Shown here: one piece after another, positions 1 through 8,303 of the stretch | Layout of the letters: each line of letters begins with the position of its first letter | How positions within the stretch are numbered: position 1 is the stretch's first letter | Assembly (NCBI RefSeq): GCF_024228315.1 | Contig: NZ_CP100456.1 | Location: forward strand, 40,302 to 104,301 | Origin: Halomarina pelagica | GTDB taxonomy: Archaea; Halobacteriota; Halobacteria; Halobacteriales; Haloarculaceae | Direction of reading: 5' to 3' | DNA: 64,000 bases | Notes under the pieces: generated by a model | Seen by the model: only the letters and a program-made list of their open reading frames with translations | What the model was told of the DNA's origin: nothing | Databases searched by the model: none | Translations under genes and position numbers: made by a program

Positions 1-750
1 TACATCCCGGCGGAGGAGACGCTAACGGGCGACTACGACATGGATCTCTATCCGATCTGTAAGTGGGAGTCGCTCAAGCGGACGTGGGACATGGATGACG
101 GTCGAGTCGTCGGCGCGGGTACGTTCGCCGACCAGCCGTACACGGTCTACGTCCGACCCGAGAGCGACGTCGAGGAGCCGTCCGACCTCGCGGGCGTGCC
201 GGTGGGCGTGAACCGTCGGACCGGTCAGGAGTACACCGTCATCCGAGCGCTCGAGGAACACGTTCCCCCCGAGGCGGTCATACTCGAACACCACGGAATG
301 CCGACTGATCGGTTGCGAGCGCTCCGCGACGGCGAGGTCAAGGCGGTCTCCCTGCTCGAACCGCAGAGCACGCTGGCCGAGCACCTCGGATTCAGGGCCG
401 TCCTCCGGTTCGAGAACCACATGGGTATCGTCGCGGCCGAGGAGGTGGACGCCGAGACGCTCGACGCGTTCATGCGAGCGTACGCCCGGGCGGTCGGGGC
501 GATCAACGACGACCCCGACGCCTTCCGCGAGGAGTACCTCGCCATGCTCGACGCCGACGCCGACGTCGCGCCCGACTTGTTCGAGGGCGTCGATCGCGAG
601 GCACTGCTCGCGAGCATCGAAGTGCCGACCTACGAGCCGCCCGAACCGGCCGACCGTGCGGAACTCGGGGCACACCTCGAGTGGATGAAACGCCGACAGC
701 TCGTCGACGAGAACGCGGACATCGACGCCATCGTGGGGCCAGCGCGATGA
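1..750 (+). CDS. NMT1/THI5-like solute-binding-fold protein, 5'-truncated
   Basis: The frame is open from base 1, so the true start lies upstream and only the C-terminal part (about 249 residues) is seen. The visible segment has the type-2 periplasmic-binding fold style of NMT1/THI5/SsuA-like proteins: a hinge segment with a 'DLAGVPVGVNRRTGQEY' pattern followed by an 'AVSLLEPQSTLAEHLGF' segment. The final residues form a hydrophilic helix and no membrane segment is visible. The stop codon overlaps the start of the next gene by 4 nt (ATGA), so the two are translationally coupled. The next two genes belong to the same broad fold, giving a tandem trio. Substrate is unknown; thiamine-precursor, riboflavin or alkanesulfonate binding are family possibilities. 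No permease or ATPase gene for it lies in the window. Confidence 0.75.
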   Translation, partial: YIPAEETLTGDYDMDLYPICKWESLKRTWDMDDGRVVGAGTFADQPYTVYVRPESDVEEPSDLAGVPVGVNRRTGQEYTVIRALEEHVPPEAVILEHHGMPTDRLRALRDGEVKAVSLLEPQSTLAEHLGFRAVLRFENHMGIVAAEEVDAETLDAFMRAYARAVGAINDDPDAFREEYLAMLDADADVAPDLFEGVDREALLASIEVPTYEPPEPADRAELGAHLEWMKRRQLVDENADIDAIVGPAR

Positions 751-1733
751 GCGTCGAAGACCAGCAGGCGGCGCTCGACGCCGTCCACGACAACCCGGCG
801 GGCCTGCCGGTGATGCGCGCCCGCTTCGAGCACAACGGCAGCCCGCGGTACATGCTCTACGCGATCAAGCGTCTCGGGCTGGATCACGACCACGGATTCC
901 ACCTCGACGTGCGGCTCGTCTCCGACGAACTCGAGGGCGGCATGGAGACCGTCGAGGCCCGCCTCCAGGACGGCGACGCCGACCTCATCGACATCGACTA
1001 CATCTCGACGGCCCGCGAACGAAGCGAGGGGGCCGCCATCGTCGCGATCCACCCCTACGGCCGGACCGTCGGTGGGCTCGTCGCCCCCGACGACACCGAC
1101 ATCGAGGGGCTGACCGACCTTACAGACCACCGAATCGGCGTCGTCCGCCGGCTCGACAAGAACTGGATCCTGACGCGGGCCGCCTGCCGGGAGTACCACG
1201 GGTTCGACCCCGACATCGAGGCCACGCCGGTGGAGGCCGGGTCCAAGGTCGGCCTGACGGATCTGCTGTACGACGGCGAGGTCGACGCGATCCTCCAGTT
1301 CTGGCCCATCGTCCCCGAGATAACCGAACGCGGGCCGTACCGGGAAGTGCTGCCGATGGCCGAGTTGGTCCAGCGCCTCTCGCGCATCGACGACCGGCTC
1401 CCGATCTCGACGTTCCTGACGAGCGAGTCGTTCCTCGCGGAGCACCCAGAGACGGTGAGTAGCTTCAGGGGGGCCTACCGCGCCGTCGTCGATCGACTCG
1501 TCGACGACGACGACCTCTGGGAGGAGATCGGCGAGCGGCTGATGACCTACGACGACCCGGCGATCGTCCGCGCGGTCCGCGACGGATGGCGGGACATGGT
1601 CGTCCGGGACTGGGACGCGGAGACGATAGCGGGGATGGAGCGGCTGTTCGATCACCTGCTCGAGGTCGCCGGCGCGGACGCCCTCGGCGTCGATCGCATC
1701 CCGGACGGTACGTTCCGGCCGGAGGCCAAGTGA
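747..1733 (+). CDS. solute-binding-fold protein (type 2 PBP), no signal peptide
   Basis: This 328-residue protein has the same fold class as its neighbours. Features include 'VRLVSDELEGGMETVEARL', a ligand-site segment 'DADLIDIDYISTARE', and a second-lobe motif 'LTDHRIGVVRRLDKNW'. The ATG at 747 overlaps the upstream stop by 4 nt; an in-frame upstream ATG at 681 lies inside the preceding gene and is not needed. The N-terminus (MSVEDQQAALDAV) is hydrophilic, with no Sec or Tat signal and no lipobox, so the protein should stay in the cytoplasm unless it is exported by other means. Its stop overlaps the next start by 1 nt (TGATG). It may be a ligand sensor, or an enzyme on the same fold as 4,5-dihydroxyphthalate decarboxylase or THI5. 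Function cannot be assigned from sequence alone. Confidence 0.75.
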   Translation: MSVEDQQAALDAVHDNPAGLPVMRARFEHNGSPRYMLYAIKRLGLDHDHGFHLDVRLVSDELEGGMETVEARLQDGDADLIDIDYISTARERSEGAAIVAIHPYGRTVGGLVAPDDTDIEGLTDLTDHRIGVVRRLDKNWILTRAACREYHGFDPDIEATPVEAGSKVGLTDLLYDGEVDAILQFWPIVPEITERGPYREVLPMAELVQRLSRIDDRLPISTFLTSESFLAEHPETVSSFRGAYRAVVDRLVDDDDLWEEIGERLMTYDDPAIVRAVRDGWRDMVVRDWDAETIAGMERLFDHLLEVAGADALGVDRIPDGTFRPEAK

Positions 1734-2713
1734 TGGAGACGGTCACCTTCCAGCTGAACTGGGAACCCAACGGCTTCCAGGCTCCGTACTTCCTCGCCCG
1801 GTCGCGGGGGTTCTACGAGGAGGAGGGGATCGACGTGCAGTTCCTCGAGGGGCACGGGTCGCCGTTCGCGGCCGAGCAGGCCGCCCGCGGTCGCGCTGAC
1901 GTCGCACTCGCGGGCGCGAGCGCCGTCCTCGCGAAGCAGAGCGAGGGGTTCGACCCGCTAGCCGTGGCCGCGGTGACGAAGAAGACGCCGGCGGCCATCT
2001 ACACCCTCCGAGACGTCTTCGGCGAACCCCTCGAACGCCCCGAACAGTTGGCCGGTCGAACCGTCGCCCCGTCCGCGACGAAGACGCGCATCCTCGCGGC
2101 GCAGTATCTGGAGGACGCGGACGTCCGCGACCGGGTGGAGCTGCTGCCGGTGGACCCGAACACCCACCACCGCGTCCAGCACAAACTCCTCGATGGGACG
2201 GTCGACGCCGCGGTCGGCGTCGTCACGAACGGGAACGAACTCGAACGCGAGTACGATCGCGCGGCCGACGAACTCCACATCGGCGACCACCTGGGCGTCT
2301 ACGGCATGACGCTCGTGACCAACCGGGCGTTCGCGTCCGATAACGCCGACGCGGTTCGCTCGTTCCTGCGGGCGACAGCTCACGGGTGGGCGGCGTCGAC
2401 TAACGACCCGGCGGCGGCGATCGAAACCCTCGTCGCTCGCAACGCGACGCTCGAACGCCGCAGACCAATCGAGACCCACAAGTTCGAGGTCGCCGCCGAG
2501 AACCTGCAGTTCACCGATCACGTCCGGACGGCCGGCTGGGGGGCCCACGACGTCGACCGGTGGCGTCGGCTCGGGTCGATGCTCTCCGCGACCGACCTGC
2601 TCGACGGGACGATCGACCCCGACGCGGCGTGGACGAACGAGTACCTCGACTCGGACGCCGACGTCGTCGGTCGGTACGCCGACCGCATCGGTCGAGGGCG
2701 GGGCGAAGGGTGA
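1733..2713 (+). CDS. NMT1/THI5-like solute-binding-fold protein
   Basis: This 326-residue protein is the clearest NMT1/THI5 family member of the trio. It opens directly with the family's first strand and 'NWEPNGFQAPYFLARSRGF', then 'YEEEGIDVQFLEGHGS', and a lobe-2 entry 'LAGRTVAPSATKTRI'. Start ATG 1733 shares one base with the upstream stop. There is no signal peptide: the mature fold begins at residue 3. THI5-type enzymes make the thiamine pyrimidine from histidine and PLP, whereas secreted relatives bind pyrimidines, riboflavin or sulfonates. Because all three copies lack signals, an intracellular role is more likely than classical uptake. It is the last gene of the coupled trio, 6 nt before the zinc-ribbon gene. 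Confidence 0.8.
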   Translation: METVTFQLNWEPNGFQAPYFLARSRGFYEEEGIDVQFLEGHGSPFAAEQAARGRADVALAGASAVLAKQSEGFDPLAVAAVTKKTPAAIYTLRDVFGEPLERPEQLAGRTVAPSATKTRILAAQYLEDADVRDRVELLPVDPNTHHRVQHKLLDGTVDAAVGVVTNGNELEREYDRAADELHIGDHLGVYGMTLVTNRAFASDNADAVRSFLRATAHGWAASTNDPAAAIETLVARNATLERRRPIETHKFEVAAENLQFTDHVRTAGWGAHDVDRWRRLGSMLSATDLLDGTIDPDAAWTNEYLDSDADVVGRYADRIGRGRGEG

Positions 2714-2719
2714 CGGGCG

Positions 2720-2983
2720 ATGACGCCGCCACCCGCGTTCGCCGTCCTGTCCGCCGTCGCTCTCATCATCGCCGTTGGATGGGGTTGTTGGACGGTCCTG
2801 CGGCCCGGCGGATTCGACCGAGTCGAGGATGATACGGCCGATGCGGTTCCTCGCTCGACCCCGCGGTGGGCACGCGGGGTGAGCGTGGCCTGTCCCCAGT
2901 GCGGCGTCGAGAACGACACCGCCACGGTCTACTGCGTCGGCTGTCGCGCCCAACTCTCCCCGGAGTGGCTCACCGAGTGGTGA
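2720..2983 (+). CDS. small membrane protein with C-terminal zinc ribbon
   Basis: This 87-residue protein has one N-terminal transmembrane helix (about residues 6-27, rich in Ala, Val, Ile and Leu). A basic/acidic linker follows, then a zinc-ribbon-like module with CPQCG near residue 58 and CVGC near residue 72. Two CxxC pairs 11 residues apart suit one zinc ion. Such membrane-tethered zinc ribbons are common in haloarchaea and mostly uncharacterised. It lies 6 nt after the solute-binding trio and is probably the last gene of that transcript. The role is unknown. Confidence 0.75.
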   Translation: MTPPPAFAVLSAVALIIAVGWGCWTVLRPGGFDRVEDDTADAVPRSTPRWARGVSVACPQCGVENDTATVYCVGCRAQLSPEWLTEW

Positions 2984-3082
2984 GCCACGCTCTCGCCACC
3001 GGTCTGCTTCGATCTACCCCGTAATCCGCCCGACCGAGGCGACGATCGCGGCCTCCACCCGGAGGAGATTTCAACTCGAATA

Positions 3083-3112
3083 TTATTTTTTATAATGCAT
3101 AAAGTATACCGG
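3083..3112 (+). promoter_or_regulatory. AT-rich promoter region before the DUF4242-like gene
   Basis: A sharp AT-rich block (tattattttttataatgc followed by ataaagtatac) sits about 30-55 nt before the ATG at 3141 in otherwise GC-rich DNA. This is the expected look of a haloarchaeal TATA/BRE promoter with a short leader. Which of the two TATA-like runs is used is not resolved. Confidence 0.55.
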
Positions 3113-3140
3113 GCTCACCGTACTCTCGAACGAGTGAGCC

Positions 3141-3440
3141 ATGTCTGACCAAACCACGGACGACTTCCTCATCCTGCGCGAGCTCGACGAACCGATCACA
3201 CGGGAGGAGTTGGCCGCCGCGGCGGACGCATCGGGGGAGACGCTGTCGGAACTCCGGGACGAGGGCGTCGAGATCCGGTGGGTAGAATCCGAGGTGCTGA
3301 CCGACGGCGACGACTGGGTCGTGGGGACGTTCTGTCACTACCGTGCAGAGGACGAGGACGCCGTGTACGAACACGCCGACCGGGCCGGCCTGCCGGCCAC
3401 GAAGGTGACGAAGCGGGGCGAACCCCTGTCCGGCGAGTAG
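3141..3440 (+). CDS. DUF4242-like small protein
   Basis: This 99-residue acidic protein contains 'EEGVEIRW'-like and 'VGTFCHYRAEDEDAVYEHA' segments. These match the ferredoxin-like layout of DUF4242 proteins, some of which are annotated as nickel-binding: a beta strand ending with a Cys-His pair, then a helix and 'AGLPATKV'. Start ATG 3141 is preceded by a clear AT-rich promoter. It is a single-gene unit between the membrane zinc-ribbon gene and the methyltransferase. Cys and His in 'FCHY' are candidate metal ligands. No specific function is known. Confidence 0.7.
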   Translation: MSDQTTDDFLILRELDEPITREELAAAADASGETLSELRDEGVEIRWVESEVLTDGDDWVVGTFCHYRAEDEDAVYEHADRAGLPATKVTKRGEPLSGE

Positions 3441-3564
3441 GGGGCGCAGCGGGCGTTCCGGCCCGGGTCGTCGAACTGCCGGTGCCCGGTATCGCGATCG
3501 TCACCGCCCGGCGAGCCGCGATCGGCGTGCAACGCTAAGACGCGGGCGGACGAACCGTCGAACC

Positions 3565-4305
3565 ATGCCCTACTACTTCGGGGTCTACCACTGGCGGCGA
3601 CGCCTTCGGGCGATCGTCCTCGGCGCGCTCGGAGTCGCCGTCGCCACGGCCCTCGCCGTCGGCTCCCGGTCGCGATTCCGCCGCCTGCTCGCCGTCGGCC
3701 TCGCGCTCTGGGGGGGACGGACGGGCTGGCGAGCGGCGTCCAGGCTCGCTCGACCGGCGCCGTGGCGGCTCGACCGGGGGAAGTACGAGGCGTTCGCGGC
3801 CGAACTCCCGCTTGACGCGGCCGACCGCGTGCTCGACGTCGGGTGCGGGACGGGTCGCTCGCTGGTCGGGATGGCCCCCGCGCTCGATTCGGCCGCGACC
3901 GTCGTCGGCCTGGACGTGTTCGACGATCGGGTCATCCTCGGTAACGCCCCGACGCTCGCCGCGCGGAACGCGTCGCGGGCCGGTCTCGACGCGGCGGTCG
4001 TCCGCGGCGACGCGGCCCGACTCCCCGTCGCGGACGGCTCGATCGACGTCGTGACCGCCTGTCGGATGCTCCACGACCTGCCGGCTCCCGCGGCGCGACG
4101 GGCGCTGGCGGAAGCGCACCGCGCGTGCGCTCCGGACGGTACCCTCGGCGTGCTCGAACTGCCCATCACGCACGACGGGTCGACCGACCCGGCGACCTAC
4201 TGGCGCGAGCTCGTCACCGAGGCCGGGTTCACCGTCACGACCGTCACCGAACTCGAACTCGAACGCGAGCGGGGGCGGTACGTCGTCGTCGTCGCCGAGC
4301 CGTGA
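3565..4305 (+). CDS. membrane-anchored class I SAM-dependent methyltransferase
   Basis: This 246-residue protein has two N-terminal hydrophobic stretches (about residues 13-30 and 36-48) that probably anchor it in the membrane. A Rossmann methyltransferase domain follows, with the SAM motif I 'VLDVGCGTGRSL' (about residues 89-100), an acidic residue after strand 2 ('GLDVFDD'), and motif 'VVTACRMLHDLP' at the post-motif IV position. The ending 'RGRYVVVVAE' is typical of strand 7. The methyl acceptor is unknown; anchoring suggests a lipid, quinone or membrane-protein substrate. It stands alone, and its GC content matches its neighbours. Confidence 0.8.
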   Translation: MPYYFGVYHWRRRLRAIVLGALGVAVATALAVGSRSRFRRLLAVGLALWGGRTGWRAASRLARPAPWRLDRGKYEAFAAELPLDAADRVLDVGCGTGRSLVGMAPALDSAATVVGLDVFDDRVILGNAPTLAARNASRAGLDAAVVRGDAARLPVADGSIDVVTACRMLHDLPAPAARRALAEAHRACAPDGTLGVLELPITHDGSTDPATYWRELVTEAGFTVTTVTELELERERGRYVVVVAEP

Positions 4306-4648
4306 CCGCGGCGGGATTCGGGCAACGGCCGTCCGGTCGCCGGCCTCGAGACGAACCGCCTCGCCGCCGGTAACCTCAGGAGTATCTACGGCGCGTGCAG
4401 CGAAAACGGCGATGTTGGCAAGCCGAGTCTGATCGCAGTGTCGGCTCGACGAACTCCATTAATCGTCCTCTCACCGCCACGAGTACGTCGATCATAGGTG
4501 GTGGTATTAGACACCACTATTTGACGCGGGGATTCTCCGCAACTAACCATGTACTTCGGCGTATTGGGATTAGAAAATCCGATAAGAATGGCCATCTATC
4601 GGTAGTAGTAACATTTAATACCGGGGCTTCGGTGTGGTTACACGCTTC
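4306..4648. other. gene-free stretch, AT-richer promoter zone
   Basis: No convincing gene is seen here. Base composition drops towards AT from about 4450, and TA-rich runs (attagaaaatccgata near 4566; taacatttaatacc near 4608) lie 25-80 nt before the start at 4649. The short frame across 4395-4655 has basic, non-haloarchaeal composition and is rejected. The segment probably holds the promoter of the unknown/PQQ dehydrogenase operon. Confidence 0.5.
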
Positions 4649-5575
4649 ATGGTAGGGTCCTACAAACCCCAGATAACCGCTCGGGACAGAGAGCAGTTAG
4701 CGGTCGAACTCGGTGCCGATACGTCGGTGACCGATAGCACGCTGACACTCACTGAACTCCGGGATACGGTCGGCGCAGAGACAGATCCAGCGTTCGCTTC
4801 GATGGGTAAGGCCATCCGCGCTGATCTGCGAGGGCAGTTAGATGCCGATCGTATCCAGGCTGGACTATCGGGGCTGGAAGCGCAACTCGCGCGTGCCTCG
4901 GAGGTACGCGCAGTGGGTATCCCCGAACGATTCGGACCTGGCGACGCTGGCGTCCAAAAACTCTACCGCGAACTCATCGATCCGGTCTGGGGGACATACG
5001 ACCACCTCGTGGACGTCGGGTTCTTCGAGAGCCTCTCGGATAACCTCCCGGCGTTTACACCAGAACACATCGATCGTACCGCCCGCGGGTTAGTCACGGC
5101 GGATCTGTTGACGGCCGGACTGGTCGACTGTGGATTCGACGAGCGTGAGCGCACGGCGTTGATGATGGACGTGGTCAACAACGACACACGTCTCTCTCGG
5201 TGGGTCCCGACGCAGGACATCCCGGAGGGAGTCGAGTTCGACGTGGATTACGTCCCGCCACTGTACCATCGAGCGATCGGCGGAGGGTTACTCTGGATCA
5301 AATCTCTCGACCGACACCTGGTACAGAAGCGGATCCTTCTCACCGAGGACATCCTCGATGACGCCTTCTGGCGAGCGAAGGCGATACTCGGGGGGGCCGA
5401 CTCGTTCCTGCGCGCCGTCAACGACGTGGCCGCCGACGGATCCGAGTTGACCGACGAACAGTTGATCGCCGGCGTGAGCGGTGGTGCGGCCATCGCAATC
5501 GTCAACCAGGAGGAACTGATGCGGGAAGCGTACTGGATAACCGAGGAGAAACGCGCGCCGAGCAAAGCGAGATAG
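4649..5575 (+). CDS. unknown protein paired with the quinoprotein dehydrogenase
   Basis: The protein has 308 residues from ATG 4649; a GTG at 4634 would add five. The family is not recognised. It is soluble and mostly helical, without a signal peptide or membrane segment. It has a 'RELIDPVWGTYDHLVDVGFF' stretch near the middle and a small-residue-rich C-terminal helix ('AGVSGGAAIAIVNQEEL'). Only 31 nt separate it from the PQQ dehydrogenase, so the two are probably cotranscribed. It could be a subunit, chaperone or electron-transfer partner of that enzyme; this is inference from position only. Confidence 0.7.
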   Translation: MVGSYKPQITARDREQLAVELGADTSVTDSTLTLTELRDTVGAETDPAFASMGKAIRADLRGQLDADRIQAGLSGLEAQLARASEVRAVGIPERFGPGDAGVQKLYRELIDPVWGTYDHLVDVGFFESLSDNLPAFTPEHIDRTARGLVTADLLTAGLVDCGFDERERTALMMDVVNNDTRLSRWVPTQDIPEGVEFDVDYVPPLYHRAIGGGLLWIKSLDRHLVQKRILLTEDILDDAFWRAKAILGGADSFLRAVNDVAADGSELTDEQLIAGVSGGAAIAIVNQEELMREAYWITEEKRAPSKAR

Positions 5576-5606
5576 CACACGACAATACCAATCAACAGAT
5601 CCAACC

Positions 5607-7331
5607 ATGGCAACAGGAGAACGAGACAACGAGGCAGTCAGGGCCGCGAGCGAGACCATCGTCGAAGAGACCGAACTCGGGTACCAGGTATTCAACGCAC
5701 CGGACGAACCGGTCCTCGACCAGCACGATACCGATCGCATCCCCCGGTTCGACGTCACCCAGGAGATGCTGACCGAGGGCGGCGACGACCCCACAAACTG
5801 GTTGATGTTCGGGAACAACTACGAGGCACATCGTCACACCACCGCCGACGTCATCACCAAGGACAACGTCGACCGACTCGAATTAGAGTACGAGATGGAG
5901 GTGGGTGCCAACTCCAGCATGGAGGGCTCACCGATCATCGTTCCCGGTGATCCACCGGTGATGTACCAGGCCAACGGGCCGAGCCACGTGAAGGCGATTG
6001 ACGCCCGCGAGGGGGAGATCCTCTGGGCGTACACCTATCCTGCTCCGGAGGACGCGGTGCTCTGCTGTGACGACAACAACCGCGGCGTCGCCGTCTGGAA
6101 GGACAAGGTCTACATGACTTCCCTCGACTCCGGCGTGCAGGCGCTCGACCGCTACACCGGCGAGGAGGTGTGGTACGTCTCGACGGCGGATTACAAGGAG
6201 GGATACTCCGCGACGTGGGCACCCATCATTTACGACGGAATCCTGTTCACCGGTAGTGCGGGTGGGGAGTACGGCGTTCGGGGGTTCCACTGCGCCATCG
6301 ACGCCGAGACCGGCGAAGAACTCTGGCGACTCGAAACGTGTCCGGAGGAGGAGTACGTCGGTGACAGTATCAAGCAGTCCGGCGGGACGAACTGGATGAC
6401 TCCGACACTCGATACCGAGCGCGAACTCCTGTACTTCAACGTCGGTAATCCGAGTCCGGACTTCAACGGGACGGTCCGACCGGGACCGAATCGGAACACC
6501 TGCTCGACACTCTGCGTCGACCCCAGGTCGGGCGAGATCCTGTGGGCGCACCAGGAGTCCGCCCACGACATCTGGGACTACGACTCCGCAAATATGCGGA
6601 TGCTCATCCGGGACGTGGAGATCGACCACCTAGACTATCGGGGTGACATCGTCTACAACGCCGGAAAGACTTCCTGGACGTACACGATGGATCCAGACAG
6701 TGGCGATCTGCTGATCCGTGGTGAGCCACTCACCCAACAGATCAACTTCATGCGGCTCGTTCCGCACGTCGAGGAAGAGCGCGAGTACGTGATGCTCCCC
6801 GGCCTGCTCGGCGGTGTCGACTGGCAGCCCGCCTCGTACTGTCCGGAAACCGGCCTCTGTTACCACAAGGTCCTCAACACCCCCCATTCAGTGAAGTGGC
6901 AGAACGAGGAATACAGACCCGGTGAGAAGTTCTGGGGCGGCGTCGTCGACGTCGAACCGGACGAGGAGGACATCCCGGAGGAATACAACGGGCACATCAG
7001 CTGTATCGCGGCGGTCGATCCCACGACGGGACGGGTCAAATGGCGCGACTGGATCGACAGTGACCGCTATCTGTGGGGCGGAACCATGTCCACCGCCACG
7101 GGACTTCTGTTCGCCGGTACACAGAACGGCGACCTGATCGCCTACGACGGCGAAACCGGCGACCGCCTCTGGGAGTTCGACCTCTCCGATAAGGCGATCG
7201 CCGGAGATCCGGTCAGCTGGTACGATCCCGAGACCGAGAAGCAGTACGTCGCCATCCAAATCGGTGGTAGCGGGTTCGTCGGTCGGGGACCGCGCGGCGA
7301 CCGGCTCGCGGTCTTCTCGCTGAAGAAGTAG
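5607..7331 (+). CDS. PQQ-dependent alcohol dehydrogenase (quinoprotein, methanol/ethanol family)
   Basis: This 574-residue eight-bladed propeller oxidises primary alcohols or aldehydes with PQQ. Blade-closing W motifs recur (GEILWAY, GEEVWYV, GEELWRL, GEILWAH, GRVKWRD, GDRLWEF). Family active-site residues are visible: vicinal cysteines C153-C154, metal ligands E221 ('GGEYGVRG') and N281 ('VGNPSP'), and catalytic D324 in 'HDIWDYDSAN'. D326, two residues further on, is the position occupied by Asp in lanthanide enzymes (XoxF, PedH) and by Ala or Ser in calcium enzymes. Unlike bacterial homologues there is no signal peptide; the protein starts MATGERDNEA and runs into acidic sequence. No PQQ synthesis genes are in the window. 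The partner gene lies just upstream, with ferredoxin, AOR and ALDH genes downstream. Confidence 0.92.
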   Translation: MATGERDNEAVRAASETIVEETELGYQVFNAPDEPVLDQHDTDRIPRFDVTQEMLTEGGDDPTNWLMFGNNYEAHRHTTADVITKDNVDRLELEYEMEVGANSSMEGSPIIVPGDPPVMYQANGPSHVKAIDAREGEILWAYTYPAPEDAVLCCDDNNRGVAVWKDKVYMTSLDSGVQALDRYTGEEVWYVSTADYKEGYSATWAPIIYDGILFTGSAGGEYGVRGFHCAIDAETGEELWRLETCPEEEYVGDSIKQSGGTNWMTPTLDTERELLYFNVGNPSPDFNGTVRPGPNRNTCSTLCVDPRSGEILWAHQESAHDIWDYDSANMRMLIRDVEIDHLDYRGDIVYNAGKTSWTYTMDPDSGDLLIRGEPLTQQINFMRLVPHVEEEREYVMLPGLLGGVDWQPASYCPETGLCYHKVLNTPHSVKWQNEEYRPGEKFWGGVVDVEPDEEDIPEEYNGHISCIAAVDPTTGRVKWRDWIDSDRYLWGGTMSTATGLLFAGTQNGDLIAYDGETGDRLWEFDLSDKAIAGDPVSWYDPETEKQYVAIQIGGSGFVGRGPRGDRLAVFSLKK

Positions 7332-7394
7332 GCGAGCGTACCCTCCCGTTTCGACCGGCCGGCCGCACGCCACGAGTGAGCACACAAGAGTACC

Positions 7395-7778
7395 ATGACC
7401 CCAAAAGATATCAGCGCGATCGGCAATCTGGAGCGGGCAGTTCGCGATGAACCGACGATCCTTCACAGCGCGCGAGATCAAATCGAACGGCAACTGACCG
7501 GCGACGATCCATCCCAGCAACTGGACGCCGGACGGGCGCTCCGGGCCGCGGCCGAACACGACCCCCAACTCGTCGAACCGTACCTCGGCCCTCTCGTCGG
7601 ACTCCTCGATACGGAGCACGGCTCGCTCCAGCTCTCGGGTGCGATCGGTGTCGCGGAACTCGCCACGCTCGACCCTGAACATCCGGAGATCGTCGACGCA
7701 GTACCGCGACTCATCGAGGTTCTAGACGAGACGGTCGCGCCGACCGTCGAAGAGGCGACTCTCCGGGCACTGACGTGA
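7395..7778 (+). CDS. HEAT-repeat-like helical protein, probably truncated by an insertion
   Basis: This 127-residue all-helical protein shows two to three HEAT-like repeats: 'DAGRALRAAAEHDPQLVEPYLGPLVGLL' and 'LSGAIGVAELATLDPEHPEIVDAVPRLIEVL' share the same helix-loop-helix spacing. It sits 63 nt after the PQQ dehydrogenase. The frame ends 12-20 nt before the left end of an IS200/IS605 element. An in-frame helical tail (KEATQTLRRLYTTQP, then stop) appears immediately after the right end of that element at 9638. The present stop therefore looks like a product of the insertion, and the native protein would be about 15-20 residues longer. HEAT proteins usually mediate protein contacts; a role with the dehydrogenase is speculative. 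Confidence 0.65.
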   Translation: MTPKDISAIGNLERAVRDEPTILHSARDQIERQLTGDDPSQQLDAGRALRAAAEHDPQLVEPYLGPLVGLLDTEHGSLQLSGAIGVAELATLDPEHPEIVDAVPRLIEVLDETVAPTVEEATLRALT

Positions 7779-7907
7779 ATTTCGAGCGCAAGCCTCGCCC
7801 TTCAGGGCGGGGTCAAGCGGTAGGCCCGGCCGGACAGTCCACCGACGATGGCAGGGCCGGGGGTCGACCGGAACACTTACCGCCCATGCTAACTATAGTA
7901 TACACGC

Positions 7908-8303
7908 ATGGTGAACAGCACCCGTCACGCTGTCTACGAACTCTACTACCACGTAGTATTCATCCCGAAGTACCGGGAACAGCGCCTCACGGGTGCGACC
8001 GCCGACCGGCTTCACTCCATCTTCGAGGAAATCTGCGACGACAAGGACCTCGAACTGGTCGAAGCCGAAATCATGCCCGACCACGTTCACTTGTTCATCG
8101 GCAGCCCGCCGAAGAACGCCCCGTCGCTCATCGTCAACTGGGTGAAGGGAATTTCCGCCCGGTGGTACAATGAGCGGTCCAACGACCGTATCAAGTGGAC
8201 GCGCTCGTACTACGTTGGGACTGCCGGCAGCGTCTCGAAAGACGCCGTCGAGCAGTACATCCGCGAGCAGAAGGACAAACAGGACGGGGAGTGGACCGCG
8301 TGA
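7908..8303 (+). CDS. tnpA: IS200/IS605 transposase TnpA (HUH, Y1)
   Basis: The 131-residue protein is full length for the family. The HUH metal site is H59-V-H61 in 'MPDHVHLFI', and the nucleophilic tyrosine is Y117 in '[10 protein letters not shown]'. TnpA cuts and rejoins single-stranded element ends during transposition. A TATA-like ctatagtatac lies just before the ATG. The last codon overlaps the GTG start of tnpB (GTGA, 4 nt), so the two are translationally coupled. All catalytic residues are present, so the protein is probably active. Confidence 0.93.
   Translation: MVNSTRHAVYELYYHVVFIPKYREQRLTGATADRLHSIFEEICDDKDLELVEAEIMPDHVHLFIGSPPKNAPSLIVNWVKGISARWYNERSNDRIKWTRSYYVGTAGSVSKDAVEQYIREQKDKQDGEWTA

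Noticed and set aside
4395..4655. 86-codon frame before the unknown/PQQ operon
   Set aside because: Composition is unlike the other proteins and it overlaps the promoter zone and the next start.
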